Counted from the first letter of the stretch, positions 52,255 through 62,205 are shown. The stretch: DNA of 64,000 nt from Novymonas esmeraldas (GCA_019188245.1 JAECZO010000107.1:15001-79000); one strand, 5' to 3'. Program-made: numbers and translations. Notes: a model not told the origin generated them from the sequence alone.

Positions 52255-54099
52255 CTACAGGCAGCAGCGAGCGGCGGTGTGGTAGACCTTGTGCGTGAAT
52301 ACCCAGCGATCCCGCACTGGGTCGTAGAGCACGATCTCCTTCAGCGCCGGGTCACGTAGCACGTTCGTGCCGCTCTGCTGCCCCACGTAGTACTCCGCCT
52401 CGGACAACTTCTTGACAGCCGTCCGCAGCGCCTCGGAGCCACCCCAGGCCGCCTCCACCTGACGCATCGCCTTGAGCAGCTTCTGGTCCGTGTACTCCAC
52501 CATCGACACCTTGCGGTGCAGCACGGCGGCGAGCAGTTCGTCAATGTCGTTGCTGTTCGTCCCAATCACCTCGATGAAGTGCAGCATGGACATGGCGTCG
52601 ACGGTGTGCTCCGTGTACTGGAAGGCCTGCCGCACGTTGAAGTTGGGCACCGAGTAGAAGTCCAGCCGCGGGAGCAGCACGTTATGAATCGTGAGCGACT
52701 CGAGCGCGACCTCGTAGACGAGGTGACACAGCCTACGATCACATGCCAAGACGACCGACTCGTTGTAGACCCGCGACAGCTCGCTGCCCTCGCGCAGCGT
52801 CACGACGAGTATCGGTGGCTCGCCGTTGATCTTCGTTGCCTTGGTGAAGGTGTCTGTGATGAACTCGAGGTAGTCGCCGCACGACTCGAGGTTCGGCACC
52901 TTCATCGCCTTCACGATGCAGCTCAGCGTGTCCTCGCTGCCGCGCACCTCCACGAAGAGGGCCGGCTTGTGCTCCTTGCGCACCGCGGAGCGCAGCAGCG
53001 AACTCTTGCCGCAGCCACGGAAACCTGTGAGCACGGCGATGCGCGGGTGTGTGATGTCGAGCTGACGGAGCACCTGACGGGCCCAGCTCTCCTCCGCCGC
53101 CCGCTCCACGAACTGCTGCGGCTCCGCCAGGCTACTTGAGTACTTGTGGTCCGTGTGTGTGAGGGTGTTCACCGCGTGCTTCACCTGGAAGGAGCGCTGC
53201 TGGCGTCGGTAGTTCTTGAAGTTCCACAGGAAGACAGACATCACACCGAGGCCGGCCCAGTTGGCGCTGACGAAGCCGCTGTACTTCTGAACGACGTAGC
53301 GCCACGTCCGCTCCTTGACGCGCTCGCGAAGCAGCGTGCGCATCTCCGCGTGGTGGTCGCGCTGCCACTCCGCCTTCTCCAGCACCACCATCCGGACAGA
53401 CTTCTTCACGTACGACATGCAGTGCACGTCGCCCGGCTCCAGCAGGTACAGCTTGTCGACGCGCCAGCCGCGCTGGTAGAGCAGCGAGCACAGCCGCTCG
53501 CGGTCGGCGCGCCGGTGCACGCCGGCGTCGCGGATCCACTCCACCATGTCAAAGTAGCCCTTCTCCAGCGTGAAGCGGGAGCGCCCCTCGACGAGCACCA
53601 CGTCGTCCTGGGACACCTGCGCCTCGAAGCTGTTGTTGTCCAGCAGCACGCCGAGGGTGCCGTTGCTGTTCACTCGTCCCACAATGCCGCCGACGACGCG
53701 GCCCGCGTTCGTCGTGGTGCGACCAACCCGAACGTAGACACGCGCGCTCACCTCTGCCATCGGGGAGAGGTGCACCTCCTCCATATCCACCACGTACTCG
53801 TCGCGCGCCAGCTGTGCCTTGATGCGGCCGACGGCGAAGTGGTGGACGCCGAGGCCGATGAGAGGATGCGTGAAGTACGCGCGGGCGGTGAAGCTCGACA
53901 GGTCACCGGGTATGAACCCCGTCGTGGTCGTGGACGAGGAGGGGGACGAGGGCAACAACGGCGGTGGCGGCGCTGGCGCTGAGACGGGACCGGGTTCTGC
54001 TGCTACATTGGCGGCGGCCGTGCCGGCGGCGGCGTGTCGCAGGTGCCGCGTTGCCCCGCCGAGCGCATGTCGATGGAGCCGCCTCGCACACCACAACAT
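52255..54099 (-). CDS. Tuzin 3, P-loop protein of unknown function (614 aa)
   Basis: The shortest of the four. Its leader MLWCARRLHRHALGGATRHL is rich in Arg/His and resembles a mitochondrial presequence, followed by a Pro/Ala/Ser linker to about 60. The beta-rich module has VNSNGTLGVLLDNN at about 143-156. GWRVDKLYLLEPGD is at 211-224, the basic helix at about 246-266 and the transmembrane segment at about 273-293. Walker A is GFRGCGKS at 359-366, followed by EVRGSEDTLSCIVKAMKVP. TNSNDIDELLAAVLHRKVS marks the C-terminal helical part. Tail: RWVFTHKVYHTAARC. The start at 54099 follows a T-rich tract in mRNA sense. Confidence 0.92.
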   Translation of the reverse strand: MLWCARRLHRHALGGATRHLRHAAAGTAAANVAAEPGPVSAPAPPPPLLPSSPSSSTTTTGFIPGDLSSFTARAYFTHPLIGLGVHHFAVGRIKAQLARDEYVVDMEEVHLSPMAEVSARVYVRVGRTTTNAGRVVGGIVGRVNSNGTLGVLLDNNSFEAQVSQDDVVLVEGRSRFTLEKGYFDMVEWIRDAGVHRRADRERLCSLLYQRGWRVDKLYLLEPGDVHCMSYVKKSVRMVVLEKAEWQRDHHAEMRTLLRERVKERTWRYVVQKYSGFVSANWAGLGVMSVFLWNFKNYRRQQRSFQVKHAVNTLTHTDHKYSSSLAEPQQFVERAAEESWARQVLRQLDITHPRIAVLTGFRGCGKSSLLRSAVRKEHKPALFVEVRGSEDTLSCIVKAMKVPNLESCGDYLEFITDTFTKATKINGEPPILVVTLREGSELSRVYNESVVLACDRRLCHLVYEVALESLTIHNVLLPRLDFYSVPNFNVRQAFQYTEHTVDAMSMLHFIEVIGTNSNDIDELLAAVLHRKVSMVEYTDQKLLKAMRQVEAAWGGSEALRTAVKKLSEAEYYVGQQSGTNVLRDPALKEIVLYDPVRDRWVFTHKVYHTAARCCL

Positions 54100-55096
54100 G
54101 AGCGAGATGAAGAGCAAGAAACAAAAAAAAAACCAAGAAGAAGATGTGGATGCTTGTGAAAGCGCGCTGCCCCTCTCTTCCCCCGTCCTCGTATCTGCTC
54201 GGGTGCTGCTGGTTTGTTTCACGTCGGCTTGTCTCTGCACAAGGGACGCTGCGCTCGCACCAACAGAGAGAGAGAGGGAGGGAGATGAGCACACAACCGT
54301 GTATGATTGTGTACAGACCACACACACAGACACACACACACACACACACGTCGCACCACCTGCCGACTGCCGAGACCGCCGGCTACGGATGTCGCTGATT
54401 CTCTTGACAAGCACACCTCAGGGGAGATGGACACAGAGCGAGCGAGCCGAACTCGCACGAGAGTGAGTGTCACACAGAGAGAGAGGGAGGCAGGAAGGGG
54501 GGGGGATGAAGAAGGTGGAAGTGGAGGAGGAGGAGGACGGCAAAGGCGCCGCTGCACTCGCGTTGAAACACACGATGTGGCGTGCTGAGTTAGTCGCCAT
54601 CGCTGCGTCAGCAGGCAGACCACCCACCCCCCGCACCATCCACTTTCCTAGCAGCCCTGTCCATCATTAGACACACATACACACACAGGCCAGCAGGCAG
54701 AGTGGCACGTAGGCAAACCTCACAGGAGTGGGACAACCGACTCTGTGTGTTTGTGTGTGTGCGGAGGAAGGGGAGCGACGCGCTGATCCGATCCGCCTGC
54801 TCTCCTGAGCCCGGTGCGCCTGCGGCTGTGTTACCTCATTCACGTACATCGTTGGTGTGAGGCGCACGCAGCAGCCAGCAGTGGCAGCGTCACCGCCACA
54901 CATATAAGCGCAGAAAGATAGAGAGAGAGGGGGGGAGGTGAGAGAGCGAGAGACGGCGTGCGTGGCAGCAACAGACAACGGCAAGAGACGCCTCGCTCAC
55001 CCACACACACCCAAAGCGCTTGGAGTTGCGGCGTCCAGCCGTGGCTTCACCTTCTCCCTCTCCCTCTTCCTCTCCGTGTGTCGCGTGTGATGGTCG
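54100..55096. other. Spacer between tuzin 4 and tuzin 3, no gene seen
   Basis: Contains (CA)n near 54318-54350, GA-rich 54476-54540 and otherwise mixed sequence without an ORF. The T-rich tract at about 54121-54131 (mRNA sense) may guide tuzin 3 splicing. Confidence 0.6.
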
Positions 55097-57064
55097 CTAG
55101 ATAAGAATGCACCGCGCCGCCGTGTGGAAGACCTGCTGCGTGAAGTGCCACTCGTCCTGTACCGGGTCGTAGAGCACGAACTCCTCCATCTCAGGCTGGC
55201 CAAGCACGGACATGTCGCCAATCGTGTCGTCGTGCAGACCGTCGGCAAACGGCATCGTGGCGAGCTGCTGGATCGCGGCGCGCGCCGGCGAGCCTGGGGG
55301 CCCCAGCGCCGCCTGCAGCCGACGCATGGCCTTCATCAGCTTGAGACTTGTGTACGCGACGGGGTCCACACCGCGCTGACGCAGCGCCGCGTAGAGCTCG
55401 TCCAGGTCGTTGCTGTTGGTACCGACTGTCTCCACAAAGTACACGAGGTCCAGTGCATCGAGCATGTGCTCCGTGTACGCGAAGGCCTGCTCCCGTGAGA
55501 AGGGCGGAATGTAGTAGAAGTCCAACCGCGGCAGCGACACGTTGGACGGGGTGAGGGCGTTCATCGGCACCTCCAGAATGACGTGACACGCCTGATAGTC
55601 GCTCACCAGACTCACCACCTCGCGGTACACCTGCTCCAGGTTGCTGCCCTCGCGCAGCTTCATCACCAGGAACGGAATGCGGTCGCTGCCCTTGATGGTC
55701 GCGCCGCGCATCGCCTCCTCCACGAAGTCCAGCAAGTCACCGCACACCTCCACGTTTGTCACTCCGAGCGCCTTCACGACGCTGCGCAGCGTGTCCTCGG
55801 AGCCGCGGATGTCGACGTGCACGTAGGGCACGCGCTCCTTGCGGACGGCGTTGCGGCACAGCACACTCTTGCCGCTGCCGGAGCTCCCGCTGAAGGCGAC
55901 AATGCGTGGATGCGACGGCACCATCTGCGACAGCACGCTGCGCACGAGCGCCTCCTCCTCGGTGCGCTTAACCACGTAGGCCTCGTCCGCCGTCGCCAGC
56001 ACACCCTCACCCTTCGTCGTCTGGGCGGCCTTGGAGAGGGTCTCCATGGCTGTCTTCAGCTGGTACCCGCGCTGCTGCCGCCGGTAGGCGCGAAGGTTCG
56101 TGGTGAAGACGTAGGTCACGACGAGCACGCCTGATATGCAGCTGATGGCGCCCTTGTACTTGGAGAGGGCGTAGCGGAAGTCTCGGTCCTTGACGCGCTC
56201 GCGGTGCAACATGCGGATGACGTTGTGGTGGTCGCGCTCCCACTGCGCCTTCTCGCTGATGCCGTCCCGCTCTAGCTTGGAGAGGAACACGAACTGGGCG
56301 AGGTCCACCTTCTCCAGCAGGTAGAGCCGCTCCACCCGCCAACCGCGGCTGTAGAGGATGAACGCGACCGCCTCCACATCGCGGGGGTCGTGCACGCAGG
56401 ACCGCAGCCACCCCACCAACTCCAGCAGCTTCGCACTGTGGAAGAGTTTCTTGGGCGGCTCACGGGCAACGATGCGCTCCGGCGCCACCGAGAGCTCCAC
56501 CTCGTCGTTGTCCATGAGCAGCGTGTACGTCGCGTTGCCGTTCACCTTGGCGATGGTGCCCTTCATGAACATGCCCGACTGCACAACGGCGGCGGCGCTG
56601 GCTGGGTTGTCGTCGAAGCTCATCGTCACCCGTGTGCCGACGTCCAGCGTCAGCGGCGGCGCGGCGTCGCCGCGGCGGAGGACGCCAGCGTTGCTCCTTC
56701 GCTTGGGCAAGGAGAACTTGACCCGGTACGCTGTCTCCGAGACTTTGGCGGTGAGGCGGCCGAGTGCGACGGGGCGGTCCTCGAACACGTTTGACGGCGA
56801 GGCGGGCCGCACCCCGATGAGCAGCCCCTGCAGGCTGTTCCACGGCTCCTTCGTAGACGGCTGAGGGCGCGCTGTGCCGTAGGTCCAGTGGCTCCGCTGG
56901 CCCGCGTGCGACGAGGCGATCCCCGCGCCGGCCTCGGCGGACGACGCAGGCACAGGGGACGAGCCCGCCGGCGAGGAGGAGGCGGCAGCGGTGGAGGCGG
57001 TGGAGGCGGCGGCGGTGGAGCCGCGCGACGCGCAGAGGAGGAAACCTGTGAAACTGCGCAACAT
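55097..57064 (-). CDS. Tuzin 4, P-loop protein of unknown function (655 aa)
   Basis: The most divergent member. The leader MLRSFTGFLLCASRGSTAAA is a typical trypanosomatid mitochondrial presequence, with a Ser/Ala/Thr stretch to about 60. The beta-rich module spans about 100-200, with VNGNATYTLLMDNDEVELSV at 174-193. GWRVERLYLLEKVD is at 241-254 and the basic helix at about 276-296. The transmembrane segment (about 303-323) lacks the Trp-Asn pair seen in the others. Walker A is GSSGSGKS at 393-400. The following VDIRGSEDTLRSVVKALGVT stretch is encoded by the 99 bp block that is identical in tuzin 1. The helical lid has TNSNDLDELYAALRQRGVD. Tail: EWHFTQQVFHTAARC. A clear acceptor lies about 20 nt upstream of the ATG. 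Confidence 0.92.
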   Translation of the reverse strand: MLRSFTGFLLCASRGSTAAASTASTAAASSSPAGSSPVPASSAEAGAGIASSHAGQRSHWTYGTARPQPSTKEPWNSLQGLLIGVRPASPSNVFEDRPVALGRLTAKVSETAYRVKFSLPKRRSNAGVLRRGDAAPPLTLDVGTRVTMSFDDNPASAAAVVQSGMFMKGTIAKVNGNATYTLLMDNDEVELSVAPERIVAREPPKKLFHSAKLLELVGWLRSCVHDPRDVEAVAFILYSRGWRVERLYLLEKVDLAQFVFLSKLERDGISEKAQWERDHHNVIRMLHRERVKDRDFRYALSKYKGAISCISGVLVVTYVFTTNLRAYRRQQRGYQLKTAMETLSKAAQTTKGEGVLATADEAYVVKRTEEEALVRSVLSQMVPSHPRIVAFSGSSGSGKSVLCRNAVRKERVPYVHVDIRGSEDTLRSVVKALGVTNVEVCGDLLDFVEEAMRGATIKGSDRIPFLVMKLREGSNLEQVYREVVSLVSDYQACHVILEVPMNALTPSNVSLPRLDFYYIPPFSREQAFAYTEHMLDALDLVYFVETVGTNSNDLDELYAALRQRGVDPVAYTSLKLMKAMRRLQAALGPPGSPARAAIQQLATMPFADGLHDDTIGDMSVLGQPEMEEFVLYDPVQDEWHFTQQVFHTAARCILI

Positions 57065-57084
57065 GATCCGTGTGCGCTGCTGTT

Positions 57085-57105
57085 CTAGAGAGAGACGGAG
57101 GAGGG
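57085..57105 (-). promoter_or_regulatory. Spliced-leader acceptor of tuzin 4
   Basis: In mRNA sense CCCTCCTCCGTCTCTCTCTAG with the AG at 57086-57085, about 20 nt from the ATG; two further AGs follow within 8 nt and could be alternative sites. Confidence 0.7.
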
Positions 57106-58199
57106 GACTGGTTATGTGGCTGTGTGAGTCTGTGTCTGTGTGTGTGTGTGTGTGTCTGCGTGTGCAGCACCGAAATGAGCTCTCGCCAAAGTGGTATGCG
57201 AGACCACGCGACTGTGCGCTTCAGAGTGTCACACACACTGGCGCCACCGCGAGACTATGGAGGTGTGTGTGTGTGTGTGAAAGAGAGAGGCGACGACGAC
57301 GACCCTCACGCCATCGAGAGGAGAGCGAGTAGGAAGAAGAAGTAAAAACAAAAACAGGTGCAGTGCAGTGGGTGAAGTTGTTTGATGAGCACATCGCTAT
57401 GTCCGCAGAGAAGGAGGAGGACAGATACTGCTGCTGAGTCGGCAGCTCAACGAACGCATTCCATCGCCCTCTCTTTCTCTCTTTCTCTCTGCCCTCCATC
57501 AGCTCCACCTCTAGAGCCACGCGAGAGAGCGCCTCCGCCCCGCATGTCTGCGCACCACAGACGGCGCTGTCCACGCCAGTACGAGAGGAGGTGAGAGAGA
57601 GAGAGAGGAAGAAAGAGAGTAGTCCACGCACATGCACACACACACACACACGCACGCTGACGCACACGTGCACACAAAGCACCACCAGATACACCCACCG
57701 AGACACAGACGCGGACATAGACAGAGAGGGGACAGAAACGGAGAGGCGTGCAGGAGGCTGCGAAGGAAGTGGATGGGGAGGAGGGGGAGAGCACCAGTGC
57801 ACATCACCGCCACCACCATGCGCACCCCTCTCTCTCTCTCCCTTTCTCCACTGTGGACCTGCACCGTCACACACGCGCTCCGCACAGATGCGGTACATCG
57901 CCACTAATGCAACACAGACGAGAAGAAGAAGAAGAAGCGACGACAGAAGGGGGGGTGGGAGGAGGGGAGGGGAGTCACCGTCGGTCACTGCTGATACGAC
58001 TCCCACTCCGTGTGTGCAGGTGTGTCCGTTCAGTGTGGACACCATCGTCTCTGTGATAGTTGAATTTTAAAAAATCGGCCCGTGGACACCGCGGAGATGA
58101 CGCACCGCACCCGCTGCCACGCGTTCCTCCCCCCTCCTTCCCCTCCCGCTCTTCCTCTCGCTCAGGCGCGAGAGAGCAGCAGCATCGCCTCGCCTTCCT

Positions 58200-58227
58200 C
58201 CACACACACACACACACACACACACAC
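58200..58227. repeat. (CA)n microsatellite
   Basis: A 28-base CA tract downstream of the rhodanese-fusion gene. Confidence 0.85.
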
Positions 58228-58410
58228 GCCGTCTGATCTGCTGTGTGCGTGTGTAATGGGGGTGGAAGAGAGAGAGAGAGGGGTGGGTGGGTGGGGAGGA
58301 GCAACTATGGAAAAAGGGGGGAGCGGTGCATCGCACTCCGGAGAGGATGTTGGTTTACTCCACAGGGCGTCATAGATGAACACTTCGTGAGAAGGCACAG
58401 AGACTGGGAA

Positions 58411-58449
58411 CACACACACACACACACGCACACACACACACACACACAG
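58411..58449. repeat. (CA)n microsatellite with one interruption
   Basis: A 39-base CA tract with one CG step; it lies about 180 bases from the previous CA tract. Confidence 0.85.
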
Positions 58450-58685
58450 ATGCAGGTGGGAAAACCCGCATGAGAGAGAGAGACACGATAGACAGAGAGA
58501 GAGAAAGGGAGGGAGAGAAGAGAGAGAAGGAGAGCCAAGTGCGTCACAGTGCGACAACACACAAGACAGGTGAGCACGGCACCGGAGCATCAGAAAAGCA
58601 CGCGCGTGTCTGTTGGTGCATGTGTGCGTGTGCTCTGAAGTCCTCTCTCTCTCTCACTCCCTCTCACGCTCCCTGTCTACCGAGG

Positions 58686-61379
58686 TCAGCTAATGCAGAT
58701 GATGGAGCGATCCTTCACCCGCCACAGGTCCGGCCGCTGCGTCATGATCTGGAAGGCGCCGCCAGAGACGTCGGAGATGCGCAGCGCACGCCAGGCCGCG
58801 GTGGCGGACGCCTCCATGGCACGCTGCAGCAGCGACGCGGCAATCAGGGAGCGGTAGCCGCCGGCGCAGTAGATGACGACATCAGAGAGAGAGGATGCCT
58901 GTCGTGTGACAGGGAGGCTGGCGAGCAGCGCCGTGGTGTGAATCGCCTCCATGTACGCGTCCGCCAGTGCCGCGGAGCCGCCGCATCGCCACGGTGTTGG
59001 TGAGGGCTGCAGCAGCCGTACCGGCGCCGCCGCCGCCGTCACCGTCGCCACGTCCTGCACCGCCAACGCGCACAGCTCCGCCAGCTCAACGTGCACGCTG
59101 TGCTGGTGGGAGCCGTTCTTGAACTCGTACGGAGTGCGCACGTCGAGCACGACCCGCGTGTTGGTGGGCTCGATCGCGATGAGTTGCTCATACGACGTCA
59201 GCCGGGTCGGCGTGCCAGCACGCTCGATCCACACCAGCTCACGAGGAAGCGGAAGGTCCAACAACAAGTGGGCCGGCACCGCACAGCACACCTCTCGCCA
59301 CGGCGCCAGCGACGCTGACGCAGATGCCATCGCGCTGCTGCCCGTGGTCTCGCGCGCCGCGTCGACAAGGTCGGCCATCGTGACGACGCGCACACAGCTC
59401 TCGGGGGAGAGGGCAGAGAGGCGCCGCAGCACCTCGGCCCGCTGCGTCTCCGCCGCGCACACCGCAAGAATCGGCTGGAACGGAACCAACACGCACTGCA
59501 GCCACAACTCCGCCCGACGCGCGCCGTAGGCAACGCCCGGGAAGCTCATGGGCACGTTCACAGCGCCGCAGAGGTGCCGAGCGTGGTAGTCAGCGGCGTC
59601 GCGCACGTCGACGAGGTTCACATAGGAGGAGAAGGCGGAGGCTGCCGTGTGCGGGGGTCCGTGGCGCACAAGACGCGCCGCGCCGTCGCCGGCGAGGGGG
59701 TCGAAGGAGTGGCGCAGCGCGTACTGCATGTCCGCCGGCAGACCCGCCGCACACGTCGCGAGCTCCTCGGGCGGGAGCAGCGCCATCAGCTGTCGAAGGT
59801 GCGTCACACGACTGGCGTGAAAGAGCGGCGGATGCGGCAGCGCCGGAAGACGCTTGCAGTACTTGGCGAACGCGTGCGACGTCGTTGCAATCGTGTCGAT
59901 GACCGTTCGTGAGTGCTTCATGCGGACCAAGTCGCCGAGGTGCGCCGCCCAGTAGAGATCGAGCTGGTGCGACACGTTGCTGTACCCGCCGTGAGCAGGG
60001 AGCAGCACAACCCGCTGCAGCGCGTCCCTGTGCGCCGTGGCTCTCCTCGAAACCGCCTCCGACTCTGGCTCGCCATCCTCGGGGGAGGCGACGGTGCGGC
60101 CTGCCTTGGCGACACCGCCACCGGCGCAGAGCGGCGCGAGGTACACATCGAACAGGTGCTTCTTCAGCACCGCGTGGGTGTGCGCCAGTGCCGCGTCGCG
60201 GTCGGTGACATCGCTGCCGCCGCCGTCGCCGTCGGATGAGGCGATGGCAGACCACCGCAGCAGGTCCCACCGTGGCGCCGCGTCGGTGCCCCAGAGCACA
60301 CCGCTGCAGAGGCCGGCGAGCACGCCGTCGACGCAGATCTCGACCAGGAGGCACTCCGGCGAGAAGGCCGGCACACGCACAGCGCGCAGCTGCAGGCGGG
60401 AGCTGAGGGGGACAACGTCGACCGTGCCCGCAGGCGCGAGGGGCACACCGGAGACGACGCGGCAGCCGGGAGAGTGCTGGAGGAGCTCGACGAGCCCGGA
60501 AGCTCCATCGACGTAGCAGTGGGTGAAGATGATGCACCGGAGCGTCGCCCCGAACCGGTGGAGGTCTGCGACGTAGGACGCCACCTGCTCTGCACGGGGG
60601 TCGATGATGGCGGCGTCAACGCCGGCAGAGGCGGTGGCCGTGGCGCACGGGTGCTCAAGGTCCACCAGCAGGAAGGAGGCTGTCCGGCTCGCCTCGTTCA
60701 CGTAGTGGCGCAGCACAAAGGCGGGGGCCGCCGACGCTGGCGCTGGCGTTGGTGGTGGTGGTGGACTGTTGTGTGTCATGGCTAGCGCAAGGAAGTGGTA
60801 CGCCATGAAGTCCTCCAGGCGGTGGACGGCGCGTTCGTGGCAGCCACCCGACGCGGCGACCTCCGCCACCGCAGCCGCGGCGGAGGCGTCGGCCCAGCAC
60901 GGCGTCGTGGCGCGGGTGAGCGGGGCAGCGCACACGAGCCGTGGTGGAGGTGGGCAGAGGCGCGAGACGAGCGCGAAGGTCTTGTTCACCGATACGGCGT
61001 GCCGCGGTGATGTGAAGAGCGGCGGTGCGGCGTGATGGGCACCGTCGCCCGCACCTTCGGCACCGGCTGCGTCCTTGTCGCCGTCGCCGAACAGCCGCGC
61101 CTCTGGAACAGACGTGGCGACCAACGTGAACACACACCGCAGCAGCGGCTGGTAGCGGTTGCGGTAGCGACGCAGTCGCTGCACCAGGTCACGCGCGATG
61201 GTGTCCTCCATGCAGCCCGCTACCTCGACGAGCACTGGCCGCATGGCCGGGCCACGGCGATCTTGGTGTGCGCTGGCGTCTGGGGTGGCCCCCGCCACGC
61301 CACCGACGCCGGCAGTGGTGGTGGCATCTGCACAGATGCCCGTCGACCCCGGTGACGACGGCCCTACAGAGGCGGACAT
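58686..61379 (-). CDS. Degenerate metallo-beta-lactamase fused to two rhodanese domains (897 aa)
   Basis: The N-terminal 220 residues are unassigned. A metallo-beta-lactamase fold of the ETHE1/persulfide-dioxygenase kind spans about 222-520 but has lost metal ligands: the expected THxHxDH is THCYVDG at 286-292 and the Asp after the GD-type turn is missing (LCSGVLWG, 357-364). PAHG with His463 is kept. Two rhodanese domains follow. The first (about 585-690) has VDVRDAADYHARHL but a degenerate active loop (CAAETQR at 641-647). The second (about 741-890) has LDVRTPYEF and a good active-site loop CAGGYRS with Cys838. Bacterial homologues with this order act in sulfide or persulfide metabolism. 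Here only the last rhodanese looks competent. The ATG at 61379 is preceded by a clear acceptor. Confidence 0.85.
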   Translation of the reverse strand: MSASVGPSSPGSTGICADATTTAGVGGVAGATPDASAHQDRRGPAMRPVLVEVAGCMEDTIARDLVQRLRRYRNRYQPLLRCVFTLVATSVPEARLFGDGDKDAAGAEGAGDGAHHAAPPLFTSPRHAVSVNKTFALVSRLCPPPPRLVCAAPLTRATTPCWADASAAAAVAEVAASGGCHERAVHRLEDFMAYHFLALAMTHNSPPPPPTPAPASAAPAFVLRHYVNEASRTASFLLVDLEHPCATATASAGVDAAIIDPRAEQVASYVADLHRFGATLRCIIFTHCYVDGASGLVELLQHSPGCRVVSGVPLAPAGTVDVVPLSSRLQLRAVRVPAFSPECLLVEICVDGVLAGLCSGVLWGTDAAPRWDLLRWSAIASSDGDGGGSDVTDRDAALAHTHAVLKKHLFDVYLAPLCAGGGVAKAGRTVASPEDGEPESEAVSRRATAHRDALQRVVLLPAHGGYSNVSHQLDLYWAAHLGDLVRMKHSRTVIDTIATTSHAFAKYCKRLPALPHPPLFHASRVTHLRQLMALLPPEELATCAAGLPADMQYALRHSFDPLAGDGAARLVRHGPPHTAASAFSSYVNLVDVRDAADYHARHLCGAVNVPMSFPGVAYGARRAELWLQCVLVPFQPILAVCAAETQRAEVLRRLSALSPESCVRVVTMADLVDAARETTGSSAMASASASLAPWREVCCAVPAHLLLDLPLPRELVWIERAGTPTRLTSYEQLIAIEPTNTRVVLDVRTPYEFKNGSHQHSVHVELAELCALAVQDVATVTAAAAPVRLLQPSPTPWRCGGSAALADAYMEAIHTTALLASLPVTRQASSLSDVVIYCAGGYRSLIAASLLQRAMEASATAAWRALRISDVSGGAFQIMTQRPDLWRVKDRSIICIS

Positions 61380-61467
61380 CGCGAGAGTGAGTGAGAGTGA
61401 GAGTCACGTGTGCCGCCGCCTCCCTTCTCCCCTCCACCAGAGAGTGCAGACACACACACACACACGA

Positions 61468-61489
61468 CTGTTGGAGGAGGGAAAGCGGT
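61468..61489 (-). promoter_or_regulatory. Spliced-leader acceptor of the rhodanese-fusion gene
   Basis: In mRNA sense CCGCTTTCCCTCCTCCAACAG with the AG at 61469-61468; about 88 nt to the ATG with no intervening ATG seen. Confidence 0.65.
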
Positions 61490-62203
61490 GATGCAGGTGC
61501 ACAGGTGACGCGCTGGCAGGGTAGCGGTGCAGTCGTCTCCCCCCCCCCCCTCGCACCGCTGCCCTTCTCCGTCGCCGATCGGCGCAGATGCGTCTCTCGC
61601 CACGTTGAGGTCCCCTCGCTGCGCTGCTGAAGGGGAAGTGGCACGCGCAAGCCACTGTGTACCAGCAAGGAAAGAAGAAAGACAGAGTGAGCGTGTGTGT
61701 GTGTGTGGGGGGGTCAGAGTGCCATTGATGATGGCGAGAGGTTCAGGTAAAGTACAAGACCAAGAAGAGAGATGAGGAGAGAGACGCGAGATCATCATGT
61801 GCACATCGCCTCGCCGACGGGTCGGGGACAACCTCCCCCACCACCCTCCCTCCACCTCTCCCGGGAGAGGTCAGAGACATACGGGCTCGACGCAGATGGC
61901 AAATCGGTGGCGGCACAACAGCCGGTGACGGAGTACCGCTGCCTCTTCACACACACTCACACACACACGCGCCATTTCTTCGCTCCTCCTCCTCCTCCTC
62001 CAGGTACATATGCGTGTGTGTGTGTGTGTGTGTGTGCATGGACTGCGCTAGAGCATCGGAGAAGTCGTGCAAGCTGTGGGAGAGAGAGACAGAAAACAAA
62101 AAAAAAAAAAAGGCGAGGAAAAGAATGGTACTGAAACACAAACACACACAAGCACATACACGCATGCGTCTCCTCCTCCTCCTCCTCGTCCTTCCCGCTG
62201 TTT

Positions 62204-62205
<2 letters not shown>

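Larger units (their letters stand above)
57065..58685. other. Spacer between the rhodanese gene and tuzin 4, no gene seen
   Basis: Carries the tuzin 4 acceptor, (TG)n near 57129-57154 and 57262-57279, (CA)n at about 57637-57651, 58200-58227 and 58411-58449, and GA-rich runs near 57590-57620 and 58471-58533. It marks the right-hand end of the amastin/tuzin block. No coding-like frame. Confidence 0.65.
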
